Source: Nocardia vaccinii NBRC 15922 (GTDB taxonomy: Bacteria > Actinomycetota > Actinomycetes > Mycobacteriales > Mycobacteriaceae). From it: a stretch of DNA of 63,946 nt. Each line of letters opens with the position of its first letter. Position 1 is the stretch's first letter. Made by a program: the position numbers and the translations under genes. Shown here piece after piece: positions 26,154 to 34,930 of this stretch. The DNA lies in assembly GCF_001613305.1 (NCBI RefSeq), contig NZ_BDCC01000057.1, forward strand, positions 1 through 63,946, written 5' to 3'. The notes beneath the pieces were generated by a model. It saw nothing but the letters and a program-made list of their open reading frames with translations, was not told the DNA's origin and did no database searches.

Positions 26154-26837
26154 TCAGGAGATGTTGAACGTCTCCGGGGAGCTGTGCACGGAACCGAATT
26201 GCGCGCTGACGGCGTAGGAGCCCGCCGGGACGGGGACGCGATCGCCCGCGCAGTTGGGCTGCGAGGTGGTGCCGGACCAGGTGAGGGTGAACGCCGCCTG
26301 CTGGCCGCCGTTGAGGGTGCGCACGTCGGGCTGGCCGCCCTGATCGCAGTCGGTGCTGGTCCACAGCCGGCGCTGGCCGTCGAGCGATTGCACCGAGACC
26401 TGTTGCAGGCCCGAACCCATATCGCGAGAGCAGGCCATGGTGGAGATATTGGTGATGACGATCCCGAACACCGGCTTGTCACCCGCCTTGTAGCTCGGCT
26501 GACCGACGGTCACCTTCACCGCCAGCGATTGATCCGGGCAGGCCGCCGGTGCGCTGGCCGCCGTGGCATTCACCGTGCCCGACGGCGTCGAGGTGGACGA
26601 AGCCGCGTCATCGGCCGACGTCGCGGTCGGGGTGGCCGTCACCGATCCGGCCGCGGGTCCGGTGGCGTTCGCGGAGGTCGAGGTCGCGGCGGCGGTCGAC
26701 GTCGACGAGCCGCCGCCGTGCAACAGCATGATCGCCAGCCACACGACCAGCGCCAGCGCGAGCACGATCGCGCCGATAGCGAACACGCGACGACGCCAGT
26801 AGATCTCCGGCGGCAGTGGTCCAGTCGGTTCCAGCAC
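26154..26837 (-). CDS. Conserved membrane-anchored protein (Rv3587c-like)
   Basis: The 227-residue product has a short cytoplasmic start, one membrane helix at about 19-42, a Ser/Thr/Ala-rich linker of about 60 residues and a compact extracytoplasmic domain. That domain has four Cys (ACPDQ, MACSRD, TDCDQGG, PNCAGD), presumably two disulfides. The beta-sandwich-like pattern (GIVITNISTMACSRD; FTLTWSGTTSQPNC) and the place between disA and canB identify it as the Rv3587c counterpart. Its role is unknown, presumably in the cell envelope. The start codon is GTG. Confidence 0.82.
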   Translation of the reverse strand: MLEPTGPLPPEIYWRRRVFAIGAIVLALALVVWLAIMLLHGGGSSTSTAAATSTSANATGPAAGSVTATPTATSADDAASSTSTPSGTVNATAASAPAACPDQSLAVKVTVGQPSYKAGDKPVFGIVITNISTMACSRDMGSGLQQVSVQSLDGQRRLWTSTDCDQGGQPDVRTLNGGQQAAFTLTWSGTTSQPNCAGDRVPVPAGSYAVSAQFGSVHSSPETFNIS

Positions 26838-26943
26838 GACACCACGGTAAGGGCACGATCGGGTGAGCCGCCGCTCAGTTGCGCGGCGTGTCGGTGTGGA
26901 ACAGCTGTGGGACCGGGTACTTCTCGCCGGATCTACGCTCTGC

Positions 26944-27567
26944 TCAGACCGTTTCTCCTATGTTGCCCACCGAACGGTGCAGCTGGGCGCGGCCGTCGGC
27001 GAGTTTGTAGGTGACCGAGGCGATCGCGCACTGGCCGGTCGCCACGCGCTGGGAGATGATCATCGAGCGCTGCATGAGCAGTCGGCTCGTCTCGACGACG
27101 TGCCGCGCCTCCAACTCGTCCACGCCGGTCAGGCCCTCGCGGCGGCCGATCAGGATGGACGGGGTGACCCGTTCGACGACGCTGCGGATGAAACCGCCGG
27201 GGACGTCTCCGCCGTCGAGCGCGTTGATGGTGGCGGCGACCGCGCCGCAACTGTCGTGCCCGAGGACCACGATCAGCGGGACGTTCAGGATCTCCACGCC
27301 GTATTCGATCGATCCGAGCACCGAGGCATCCAGTACGTGGCCCGCGGTCCGGACCACGAACATGTCGCCGAGCCCCTGATCGAAGATGATCTCCGCGGCC
27401 ACGCGGGAATCTCCGCACCCGAACAGGATCGCGCCGGGCTGCTGTCCGTGGACGAGTTTGGCCCGGTCCGCGGTTCCCTGGCCGGGATGCTGCAGGTTAC
27501 CGCTGACGAACCTGTCATTGCCCTCGCGAAGGGACTTCCAGGCACTGATCGGGTTGCTATGAGGCAT
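26944..27567 (-). CDS. canB: Beta-carbonic anhydrase
   Basis: The 207-residue beta-class enzyme interconverts CO2 and bicarbonate. The zinc-site residues are Cys51, Asp53 (CGDSR), His104 and Cys107 (GHDSCGAV). The stretch AAEIIFDQGLGDMFVVRTAGH is nearly as in M. tuberculosis Rv3588c. An in-frame ATG three codons upstream (27576) is also possible. It has the same relative position between the Rv3587c-like gene and mutY as in mycobacteria. Confidence 0.95.
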   Translation of the reverse strand: MPHSNPISAWKSLREGNDRFVSGNLQHPGQGTADRAKLVHGQQPGAILFGCGDSRVAAEIIFDQGLGDMFVVRTAGHVLDASVLGSIEYGVEILNVPLIVVLGHDSCGAVAATINALDGGDVPGGFIRSVVERVTPSILIGRREGLTGVDELEARHVVETSRLLMQRSMIISQRVATGQCAIASVTYKLADGRAQLHRSVGNIGETV

Positions 27568-27811
27568 GCGTCCCATTTTCCACGTGGCCGCGGTTACCGG
27601 CCAGTCCGCTCGGTTACTTCCCGGCAAAGACTTGTGCCGATATCGCCCGGGTCGATGGTGAGGCTCCGTGATGTGGACCGGGTGCGGGTGGCGGTTGGCT
27701 CGGGGTGAATCATGGCTGTGTGATCGTTCGGCAGCTGAATTCGTCCGTGTGGGCAATGGATCCGGGAAGTGTCGAGGCCGGGCGCCGTGGGTGGGCGTCG
27801 GGGGTGCGCCG

Positions 27812-28687
27812 GTGAGTATCGATTCCGATGTGCTGATCGACTGGTACGGGGAGACGGCGCGGGATCTGCCGTGGCGGCGGTCCGGGGTGTCGGCGTGGCA
27901 GATCCTGATGAGCGAGATCATGTTGCAGCAGACGCCGGTGGTGCGGGTGGAGCCGGTATGGCGGGAATGGGTGGCGCGCTGGCCGGTGCCCTCGGCGATG
28001 GCGGCGGCCACACCCGGAGAAGTGTTGCGGGCCTGGGGAAAACTGGGATATCCGCGGCGGGCGTTGCGGTTGCACGAATGCGCCCGGGTGCTGGCCGCCG
28101 AACACGGTGACGAGGTGCCCGGCGATGTCGACGTGCTGCTCGGGCTGCCGGGGATCGGCGCGTACACCGCGCGGGCCGTGGCCTGTTTCGCTTATGGGCA
28201 ACGAGTTCCGGTGGTGGACACCAACGTTCGCCGGGTCGTCGCGCGTGCGGTGCACGGCAGGGCCGAGGCGGGTAATCCCGCGGCCCGCGATCTGGTCGAG
28301 ACCGAGGCGCTGCTGCCCGTCCGAATCGACCGGGCCGCCGTTTTTTCCGCCGCGCTGATGGAACTGGGCGCGGTGGTGTGTACCGCCCGCGCACCCGGCT
28401 GCGACCTCTGTCCGCTGCCGCGCTGCGCCTGGCTCGACGCCGGACGGCCCGCCTCGGATGTGGTGCGCCGCACGCAGAAATACGACGGTACGGACCGGCA
28501 GGCGCGCGGCCGCCTCCTGGATGTCCTGCGCGGAGCTTCCGGACCGGTCGAACGCGTCGCCCTCGACCTGGCCTGGACCCGCGATACGGGTCAGCGCGAC
28601 CGGGCCCTGGACTCGCTGCTCACCGATGGCCTGGTCGAGCAGACTCCCGATGGGCTGTTCGCCCTGGCCGGAGAGGCCGGAGCCTGA
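27812..28687 (+). CDS. mutY: A/G-specific adenine DNA glycosylase MutY
   Basis: The 291-residue base-excision enzyme removes A opposite 8-oxoG. It has the N-terminal WYGETARDLPWR, helix LMSEIMLQQTPV, helix-hairpin-helix LPGIGAYTARAV with the catalytic Asp in VVDTNVRRV, and a [4Fe-4S] cluster motif. The last Cys spacing seen is C-x6-C-x2-C-x4-C, one residue shorter than in E. coli. The C-terminal 8-oxoG-recognition domain is largely missing, consistent with short actinobacterial MutY. GTG 27812 is chosen since conservation starts there; the open frame upstream is not conserved-looking. Confidence 0.93.
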   Translation: MSIDSDVLIDWYGETARDLPWRRSGVSAWQILMSEIMLQQTPVVRVEPVWREWVARWPVPSAMAAATPGEVLRAWGKLGYPRRALRLHECARVLAAEHGDEVPGDVDVLLGLPGIGAYTARAVACFAYGQRVPVVDTNVRRVVARAVHGRAEAGNPAARDLVETEALLPVRIDRAAVFSAALMELGAVVCTARAPGCDLCPLPRCAWLDAGRPASDVVRRTQKYDGTDRQARGRLLDVLRGASGPVERVALDLAWTRDTGQRDRALDSLLTDGLVEQTPDGLFALAGEAGA

Positions 28688-28820
28688 TCGTTTCGGCCTC
28701 ATCCACATTCGCTCGTCCGGAGCCGTTCGGCCTGTGCCGGCCGAGTATCGGATGCGGGTCGGGCCCGCCCGCGGCGGTGCGGATCGCGCAGTCGCGGGGC
28801 AATCGAGCTCGAGGACGACA

Positions 28821-29744
28821 TCAGCCCGGCGTGGAATTCACTTCGACAGGGGAGAATGCCGTGGAGGGGGTTTGCGCGCGTGCGCGACGACCGGAGTTGA
28901 TCCGGGGCGAGATCGCTCTGCAGATCAGGTAGATCGCGAAGGAGATGGCGGTGACGAAGGTCGACACCGGAACGCCGGGAGCCAGGGATGCGATGATGCC
29001 GCCGACCGCGGCCAGTTCGGCGAAGACGATGGACAGGACCGCGGCGCGCAGGGGACTCGCGGTGAGTTGGGCGGCGGCCGCGGCGGGGGTGATCAGCAGC
29101 GACAGGACCAGTAGGGCGCCGACGATCTGCACGCCGAACGCGGCCGTGATGCCGAGCAGTACCGCGAAGACCACCGACAGCGCCCGCACCGGAACTCCGC
29201 GTGCGACCGCCACTTCCGGGTCGGTGCTGGCGAAAAGCAGTGGGCGGTAGATGAATGCGAGTACCAGCAGGACACCGGCCGTGCAGACGGACAGCAGGGT
29301 GAGCCCGTTACCGCCGACGCTGACCACCTGTCCGGTGAGCAGCGAGAACTTCGAGCCGGCGCGGGTGGGCCCCAGCCACAGGAACAGCACCGAGAGCCCG
29401 AGCCCGAACGAGAGGACCACCGCGATCACCGAATCACGTTCGCGCGCACGCGATCCGAGCAGGCCGAACAGTACCGCAGCGACCACCGATCCGATGATCG
29501 CGCCCGCGCCCACCCCGATTCCGGCCAGCAGCGCCGCCGCCGCACCGGTCAGGGACAGCTCGCTGGTGCCGTGCACCGCGAAGGACATCTGGCGGCTCAC
29601 GATGAGCGGACCGATCGCACCGGCCAGCAGGCCCAGTAGCGCGGCGGCCAGCACCGCCTGCTGTACGAAGTCGTAGGACAGCAGATCGGCGGTGGTGTGG
29701 AAGTCGAGCATCTCGGCGAAGATGTCGGTGAGCTTCTCGTTCAT
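28821..29744 (-). CDS. znuB: Zinc/manganese ABC transporter permease (ZnuB-like)
   Basis: The 307-residue permease has about eight hydrophobic helices. It shows the ABC-3 family signatures FAVHGTSELSLTGAAAALL, SVIAVVLSFGLGLSVLFLW, and GALLVLSLLITPAAAAAQL near the ATPase-contact loop. It imports a divalent cation with the ATPase (29741-31015) and binding protein (31028-31918) of the same operon. The ATG overlaps the ATPase stop by four bases. The Zur-like box ahead of the operon supports zinc. The C-terminal tail (about 30 residues) is polar. Confidence 0.9.
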   Translation of the reverse strand: MNEKLTDIFAEMLDFHTTADLLSYDFVQQAVLAAALLGLLAGAIGPLIVSRQMSFAVHGTSELSLTGAAAALLAGIGVGAGAIIGSVVAAVLFGLLGSRARERDSVIAVVLSFGLGLSVLFLWLGPTRAGSKFSLLTGQVVSVGGNGLTLLSVCTAGVLLVLAFIYRPLLFASTDPEVAVARGVPVRALSVVFAVLLGITAAFGVQIVGALLVLSLLITPAAAAAQLTASPLRAAVLSIVFAELAAVGGIIASLAPGVPVSTFVTAISFAIYLICRAISPRINSGRRARAQTPSTAFSPVEVNSTPG

Positions 29745-31015
29745 GCGTTCTCCCCGCCGAGGGCATCCATCGTGTCTCCCGTTCCGACGACGACCAGCCG
29801 GCCGCGTACTCGCAGCACATCGACCTCGGTGCGGTACAGCTCCGAGAGCACCTCGGAGGTCATCACCTCGTCCGGTGTGCCGATCCGGAACTTCCCATCG
29901 ACCAGGTACAACACCCGATCCACCAGCGGCAGAACGGGATTGATCTCATGCGTCACGAACAGCACCGCGGTGCCGTGGCCGCGTCGCCGGGCATCGATCA
30001 GTTCGGCCACCAGCCGCTGATTGGCCATGTCCAGACTCAACAGCGGCTCGTCGCACAGCAGCACCCGCGGATCGCCGACCAATGCCTGCGCCACCCGCAA
30101 TCGCTGCTGCTCACCGCCGGACATCGATTCCAGCGGCGCGTGCGCATAGTGCTGCGCCCCGACCTGAGCCACCGCCTCGGCGATCTTGCGCCGCCGCTCC
30201 TTACGTCCACGCCACCCCAGTCCCCACCGATGCCCGTCCACCCCTAGCCCGACCAGATCGACCCCGCGCAACCGGACGCCCGAATCGATCGTCTTCTGCT
30301 GCGGCACATATCCGATATGCGGATTACCCAGCCGCGCGGGCACTCCCGCGATCTCCACCGCCCCGGCGCTCGGCGCGACCTGCCCCAGCAACATCCGCAG
30401 CAGGGAAGTCTTCCCGGAACCGTTCGGCCCGAGAATCGCGATGAATTCCCCCGCCTGGACCGCCAGATCCAGCCCGTCCCACAGGGTCCGCTCCCCGTAC
30501 GCCAAGCGCGCGCCGCGCAGCCGTACCACCGCCCCGCGATCCGGTGCAGCGTCCGAAGCGAGCCGTACCCGAGGGCTGATCGTCTGACCGGATACGGAGG
30601 CCGTTGGCGCAGAGGGGTTTGCAGTTCGACCTACAGTGGCGGCGTCTGCTCTCGGCGTCCCGGCCCGCTCGCGAATGGAGTGGTCCGATGTGGCTGTCCG
30701 ACTGATGGCGTCGGCGCCCGTTACAGCCTTGTCGGCCTCGGCGGTTTCCGTGACTGCTCTCGGCTCCGCTATGGCCGGAACAGGTCTCCCGGTCGTGACG
30801 AGCGGTTGTGAGGCCCCGGTTTCAACTGCGCCCGAGGAGGTTTCGTGCGGTTCGGCGCGTACGCCCCGGACCTCTGCGTCCGGAGATTCGGTCGGTCCGC
30901 AGATCGGGCAGTCCGCCGCGGCCAGGCTGTTCGTCAGCCGAGAACTGGATTCCGATGTGGCGCGGGATGCGGGTTCGGGCGCCATGGATTCGGTGGAGCT
31001 GCGAGAGGTGGGCAT
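29741..31015 (-). CDS. znuC: Zinc ABC transporter ATPase with long N-terminal extension (ZnuC-like)
   Basis: The ATPase core runs from about residue 163 to 424, with Walker A GPNGSGKTS (Lys202), signature SGGEQQRLR, Walker B VLLCDEPLLSLD and H-loop VTHEINP. It is preceded by roughly 160 residues rich in Ala, Ser, Thr, Glu and Pro with no recognisable fold. The ATG at 31015 lies 12 bases after the binding-protein stop, so the long form fits the operon. A GTG just before VRLRGARLAYGE would give a normal-sized ZnuC. Confidence 0.85.
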   Translation of the reverse strand: MPTSRSSTESMAPEPASRATSESSSRLTNSLAAADCPICGPTESPDAEVRGVRAEPHETSSGAVETGASQPLVTTGRPVPAIAEPRAVTETAEADKAVTGADAISRTATSDHSIRERAGTPRADAATVGRTANPSAPTASVSGQTISPRVRLASDAAPDRGAVVRLRGARLAYGERTLWDGLDLAVQAGEFIAILGPNGSGKTSLLRMLLGQVAPSAGAVEIAGVPARLGNPHIGYVPQQKTIDSGVRLRGVDLVGLGVDGHRWGLGWRGRKERRRKIAEAVAQVGAQHYAHAPLESMSGGEQQRLRVAQALVGDPRVLLCDEPLLSLDMANQRLVAELIDARRRGHGTAVLFVTHEINPVLPLVDRVLYLVDGKFRIGTPDEVMTSEVLSELYRTEVDVLRVRGRLVVVGTGDTMDALGGENA

Positions 31016-31027
31016 GGGTGTTGCCGA

Positions 31028-31918
31028 TCAGTTCAGGGCCGCGGCCAGGGCCTCGGCGTTGCGGGTCTGCCAGCCGAGATAGTCGGTGCCCTCCGGCAGG
31101 GTTTCGGTCACGTTCACGACGGGAACTCCGGCTGCCTTCGCGGTGGCCGCGACGTTCCGCGTGGTCTTGTCCTCGGTCTGGATGTTGTAGACCAGGGCGC
31201 GAACCTGCTTGCCGTTCAACAGGTCCCGCACCGCCGCCAGATCGGCGGGGGCCGGGTCGGTGCCCTGTTCGATGGCCTCCTCGAAGGGGCGTGGGGTGCG
31301 GTCGTCGGCGTCGGCGTCCAGCAGCAGGTAGTGGGCGATCGGCTCGGTCTGCAGGACCGGAGCCTTGGGATGAGCGGTGGCGATCTGATCGGTGATCGCG
31401 CTGATGTTCTTCAGCTTGGAATCGAACTGGATAGCGCGATCGGTGTACGCCTGGGCGTGCGCCTTGTCGATGGTCCCGAGTTCCGCGGCGATCTTGGTGG
31501 CGACGGCGGCGACGGTCCGCACGTCGTACCAGACGTGCTCGTTATCGTCCTTCGACGATGCGGCCGGGCGCAGGGCGAAGGCGTCGATGGTGGGCTTACC
31601 GCGCCCGTCGGCGGCCTTCTCGGCGAATTCGTCGTAGTCGCCGCCGTTGTAGACGACCAGATCGGCGTCGTGGATCTTCGCCGCGTCCTCGGGGGTGGTC
31701 TGATACGAGTGCGGGTCATCGGTTGGCTTGGAGATGATGGAGCTGACCTGGGCGTCCGAGCCGGCGACGGCGGCGGCGACGCTACCCCAGACGTTGGTCG
31801 AGGCGATGATCGACGGTTTGCCGGAGGTGTTCTTCGAACTTCCGCACGCGGTCAGCGTTGCGGCAGTGGCAACCCCTAATGCGATGACAGCAACGCGAGC
31901 GATGAGACTTCTGGACAC
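31028..31918 (-). CDS. znuA: Zinc-binding lipoprotein (ZnuA/TroA family)
   Basis: The 296-residue binding protein of a cation ABC importer has a lipobox TLTAC and a cluster A-1/ZnuA fold. Metal-ligand candidates are His in DDPHSYQ, His in NEHVWYD, and acidic residues near TEPIAHYLLLDADADD. The usual long His-rich loop is replaced by a short SSKDDNEH. GTG 31918 has GGAG nine bases upstream and is preferred to GTG 31936. First gene of znuA-znuC-znuB, directly behind a Zur-like operator. Confidence 0.9.
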   Translation of the reverse strand: MSRSLIARVAVIALGVATAATLTACGSSKNTSGKPSIIASTNVWGSVAAAVAGSDAQVSSIISKPTDDPHSYQTTPEDAAKIHDADLVVYNGGDYDEFAEKAADGRGKPTIDAFALRPAASSKDDNEHVWYDVRTVAAVATKIAAELGTIDKAHAQAYTDRAIQFDSKLKNISAITDQIATAHPKAPVLQTEPIAHYLLLDADADDRTPRPFEEAIEQGTDPAPADLAAVRDLLNGKQVRALVYNIQTEDKTTRNVAATAKAAGVPVVNVTETLPEGTDYLGWQTRNAEALAAALN

Positions 31919-31946
31919 GCGGGGTACTCCTGGCACTACCGATAAC

Positions 31947-31959
31947 GGAAACGATTTCC
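31947..31959. promoter_or_regulatory. Probable Zur operator before the zinc transporter operon
   Basis: GGAAACGATTTCC is a 13-base near-perfect palindrome (arms GGAAA/TTTCC) located 28 bases upstream of the znuA start. It matches the half-sites of actinobacterial Zur boxes (GAAAAT-type arms around a short centre). Binding of Zn-loaded Zur here would block transcription of the importer when zinc is plentiful. Confidence 0.65.
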
Positions 31960-32046
31960 ATTTGAATGTAGCTCACATGTCCAGAACCAGCGGTATCGTC
32001 TGTCCGATTCGTCCCTGTGACGCCGCGCACTCGCCCCCCGAATACG

Positions 32047-32079
32047 CGAACGGCCCGTCCGAACCGGACGGGCCGTTCG
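32047..32079 (-). terminator. Strong hairpin after the trehalose-phosphatase/GH15 gene
   Basis: Fifteen perfect base pairs (32047-32061 with 32065-32079) surround a 3-base loop, 25 bases beyond the stop of the minus-strand gene. There is no T-tract. It also separates that gene from the znuA promoter. Confidence 0.75.
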
Positions 32080-32103
32080 ACCGATCTCGCGCGAATTACC
32101 GCA

Positions 32104-34677
32104 TCACTGCACCAACGCCGGCACCGGCTGACTCAGCAACTGAGCGCAACGCAGCAGACCCAGGTGGCTGTACGCCTGCGGATGGTTACCCAGGGATCGC
32201 TCCGCGACCGGGTCGTACTCCTCGCTGAGCAGTCCGGTCGGCCCCGCGACGTCGACGAGCTGCGCGAACAACGCCTCCGCGTCGGCCCGCCGGCCGATCA
32301 GCAGATACGCCTCCACCAGCCAGGCCGCGCACAGGTGGAAGCCGCCCTCGCCGCCGGGCAGTCCGTCGTCGTGGTGGTACCGGTACACCGTCGACCCGCT
32401 GCGCAGTTCCGCTTCGGTCGCCACGACCGTCGCCTCGAACCGCGGATCGGAAGGATCGATCAGGCCGCTCAACCCGATGTGCAGGGTCGCCGCGTCCAGG
32501 TCCGAACCGTCGTAGGCGGCGGTGTAGGACTGCACCTCGTCGTTCCAGCCCTTGGCCCGGACCTCGTCGGCGATGGTGTCGCGCAGTTCGGTCCAGCCCG
32601 GATCGGCCCGGCGGGCGAACTTGGCCGCCAGCCGCACCGCGCGGTCCACGGTCAGCCAGCCCATCACCTTCGAGTACACGTGGTGCCGCGGATTGCCGCG
32701 GATCTCCCAGATGCCGTGATCGGGTTCGCTCCAGCGCCGCTGCACCGCCGAGACCATGGCCGAGACCAGCTCCCAGTCCTGGTCGGACAGGGCGTGCGCG
32801 GGGTCGTCGATGCCCTGGCGTTCGCGGGCGTCGGCCAGGGCGGCGATCAGGTCCACGATCGGACCGAACACGTCCAGCTGCACCTGCATATTGGCCGCGT
32901 TACCCACCCGGACCGGCCGGGAGCCGGCGTAACCGGGCAGCTGATCCAGCACCGCCTCGGGGCCGAGGGTCTCGCCGTAGAGCGTGTACAGCGGGTGCAG
33001 GCGTTCGGGTCCGGCGAGGGTCTCCAGCACCCGGTGTACCCAGGCCAGGAATTCCTCGGCCTCGGTCAGCGAGCCCAACGTCACCAGCGCGTGCGCGGTC
33101 AGCGAGGCATCGCGCAGCCAGCAGTAGCGGTAGTCCCAGTTGCGCACGCCGCCGATGTCCTCCGGCAGCGACGTCGTCGCCGCGGCCAGGATCGACCCGG
33201 ACGGGGAATGCACCAGACCGCGCAGGGTCAACGCCGAACGCTTCATCAGATCGGGTTTGAGCGGCGGCAGCTCGAGCTTGGCGGCCCAGTCCTTCCAGTA
33301 CCGCTCCGCCTCGCTTCGCCGGTCCGGTTCGCTCACCATCGCGGGTGCCAGATCCGATGTGCCGCAACGCATTTCCAGGACGATCGGGCCGCGCGAGGGG
33401 TCCACGACCGCGGTGGCGACGTGGTGGATACCCTCCTCGAGGATGGTCCACTGCACGCCCGGCGAGCGCAGCACGATCGGATCGTTCGTACCGTGCACGC
33501 GCAGCCCGGCCGGTTCCTGCACCAGTGTGACGGGCACCTGCCCGAATTCCGGACGCGGCGCGAAGGTGACCACGGCCTTGGCGTCACCGGTGATGACGCG
33601 GGTCAGGTCGGTCCGCTCGGCAGCCACGTCGTGCGGCAGATAGTCCACGACCTGCAAACTCGCCCAACGGGTTTCGACGGTCATGGTGCCGTCGATGTAA
33701 CGCTGGGACAGCGGCAGTCCGGGCCGCTCGGGCACGATGGTGAAATGTCCGGCCTCGGGCCCACCGAGCAGGTGCGCGAACACCGCTGCCGAATCCGGCT
33801 CGGGATGGCACAGCCAGGTGACGGTGCCGTCGGGAGTGACCAGGGCCTTCGCACGCGGGGCGGCCAGCATGGTCAGCCGTTCGATTCGGGGGGCCGAGGC
33901 GCCGGCCAGCCAGGTGCGGCGCTCCTCGAGCAGGAACGCCAGGGCCCTGGACACCTGCTCGGTGCTGGCAACCCGATATCCGGCCTGGCTCTCGCCATCG
34001 CCGACCTTGATGCCCACGTCCGGCCCGGCCAGGCGCGCGAAAGCCTTCTCATCGGTGACGTCGTCACCGAAGAACACCGCCGCCGAGGCGCCTTCCTGAT
34101 GCCGGATGATGTCCAGCGCGGCGCCCTTGTCGGTCTGGATGACGGCCAGCTCGATGACCGATTTACCCTCGGTCACCTGCACGCCGACCCAGCTGGCGGG
34201 CCCCAGATTCGCCTGCTGTAGCGCGCGACGCCCGACCTCGGGTGCGGCATTGCGCACGTGCAGCGCCACACTGGCCGGTTTGACCTCGACCGATACGCCC
34301 GGATTGTCCTGCGCGATGCGGGTCAGCGAGTTCTGCACTTCCTGCAGTAGTTTCCGGGCGTCGTTATCGATGGCATGGACGAAACCCACGTCGAATTCCG
34401 AGCCGTGGCTTCCGATCAGCTGTACCTCGACCGGGAGCCGGGATAAAGCCGCGAGATCTCGCAGGGCCCGGCCGGAGATGACGGCCGCCGTGGTGGCGGT
34501 CAGGCCGGCGAGCGCGCGCAGAGCGCTCACCGATTCCCGATGGGGATAGGCTTTCGCCGGGTCGCTGACGATGGGCGCGAGTGTCCCGTCGTAGTCCGAT
34601 GCGACCAGTAGCCGCGGCATGCGGGCTACCGCCGACAACGCACGGCGAAGTTCGATTGGCAGATCCTGTGCGCTCAC
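32104..34677 (-). CDS. Trehalose-6-phosphate phosphatase fused to GH15 trehalase/glucoamylase-like domain
   Basis: The 857-residue protein has two halves. Residues 1-255 form a HAD-type trehalose-phosphatase with the nucleophile motif DYDGTLAP (Asp28/Asp30), VISGRALRDL and FFGDDVTDEKAF. The remainder is a glycoside hydrolase family 15 protein: a beta-sandwich, then an (alpha/alpha)6 barrel with VRNWDYRYCWLRDAS, general-acid Glu in HGIWEIRG and base Glu in LLSEEYDP. Actinobacterial GH15 members include trehalases. The fusion could turn trehalose-6-phosphate through trehalose to glucose; this is inferred. The start is GTG 34677. Confidence 0.88.
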   Translation of the reverse strand: MSAQDLPIELRRALSAVARMPRLLVASDYDGTLAPIVSDPAKAYPHRESVSALRALAGLTATTAAVISGRALRDLAALSRLPVEVQLIGSHGSEFDVGFVHAIDNDARKLLQEVQNSLTRIAQDNPGVSVEVKPASVALHVRNAAPEVGRRALQQANLGPASWVGVQVTEGKSVIELAVIQTDKGAALDIIRHQEGASAAVFFGDDVTDEKAFARLAGPDVGIKVGDGESQAGYRVASTEQVSRALAFLLEERRTWLAGASAPRIERLTMLAAPRAKALVTPDGTVTWLCHPEPDSAAVFAHLLGGPEAGHFTIVPERPGLPLSQRYIDGTMTVETRWASLQVVDYLPHDVAAERTDLTRVITGDAKAVVTFAPRPEFGQVPVTLVQEPAGLRVHGTNDPIVLRSPGVQWTILEEGIHHVATAVVDPSRGPIVLEMRCGTSDLAPAMVSEPDRRSEAERYWKDWAAKLELPPLKPDLMKRSALTLRGLVHSPSGSILAAATTSLPEDIGGVRNWDYRYCWLRDASLTAHALVTLGSLTEAEEFLAWVHRVLETLAGPERLHPLYTLYGETLGPEAVLDQLPGYAGSRPVRVGNAANMQVQLDVFGPIVDLIAALADARERQGIDDPAHALSDQDWELVSAMVSAVQRRWSEPDHGIWEIRGNPRHHVYSKVMGWLTVDRAVRLAAKFARRADPGWTELRDTIADEVRAKGWNDEVQSYTAAYDGSDLDAATLHIGLSGLIDPSDPRFEATVVATEAELRSGSTVYRYHHDDGLPGGEGGFHLCAAWLVEAYLLIGRRADAEALFAQLVDVAGPTGLLSEEYDPVAERSLGNHPQAYSHLGLLRCAQLLSQPVPALVQ

Positions 34678-34930
34678 GCATCCAACCTTGTGATCGGAGG
34701 AGAAAATACCGGGGGCGCGAGAAACCTTACTGGGTGGGGGTTGCTCACGTGTTTCGCGCACGTCGCGGACGTCTCGGCCGTGCGCATCCCAGGTTGTGAG
34801 GTCTCCTGCGGTGCGTCACCTTATTAGCCGCAGGGAAGCCGCGACAAACTTCTCATACGCGGCTGGTCCGCTCGCGTCGGCGAGTCACCCGGATTCGGTG
34901 TGAATCCTCCCGATCCGATGCGGGTCGGGA

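Noticed and set aside
32017..34221. A 734-residue frame opposite the trehalose-phosphatase/GH15 gene
   Set aside because: Shadow frame rich in Arg, Gly, Gln and His with no motif.
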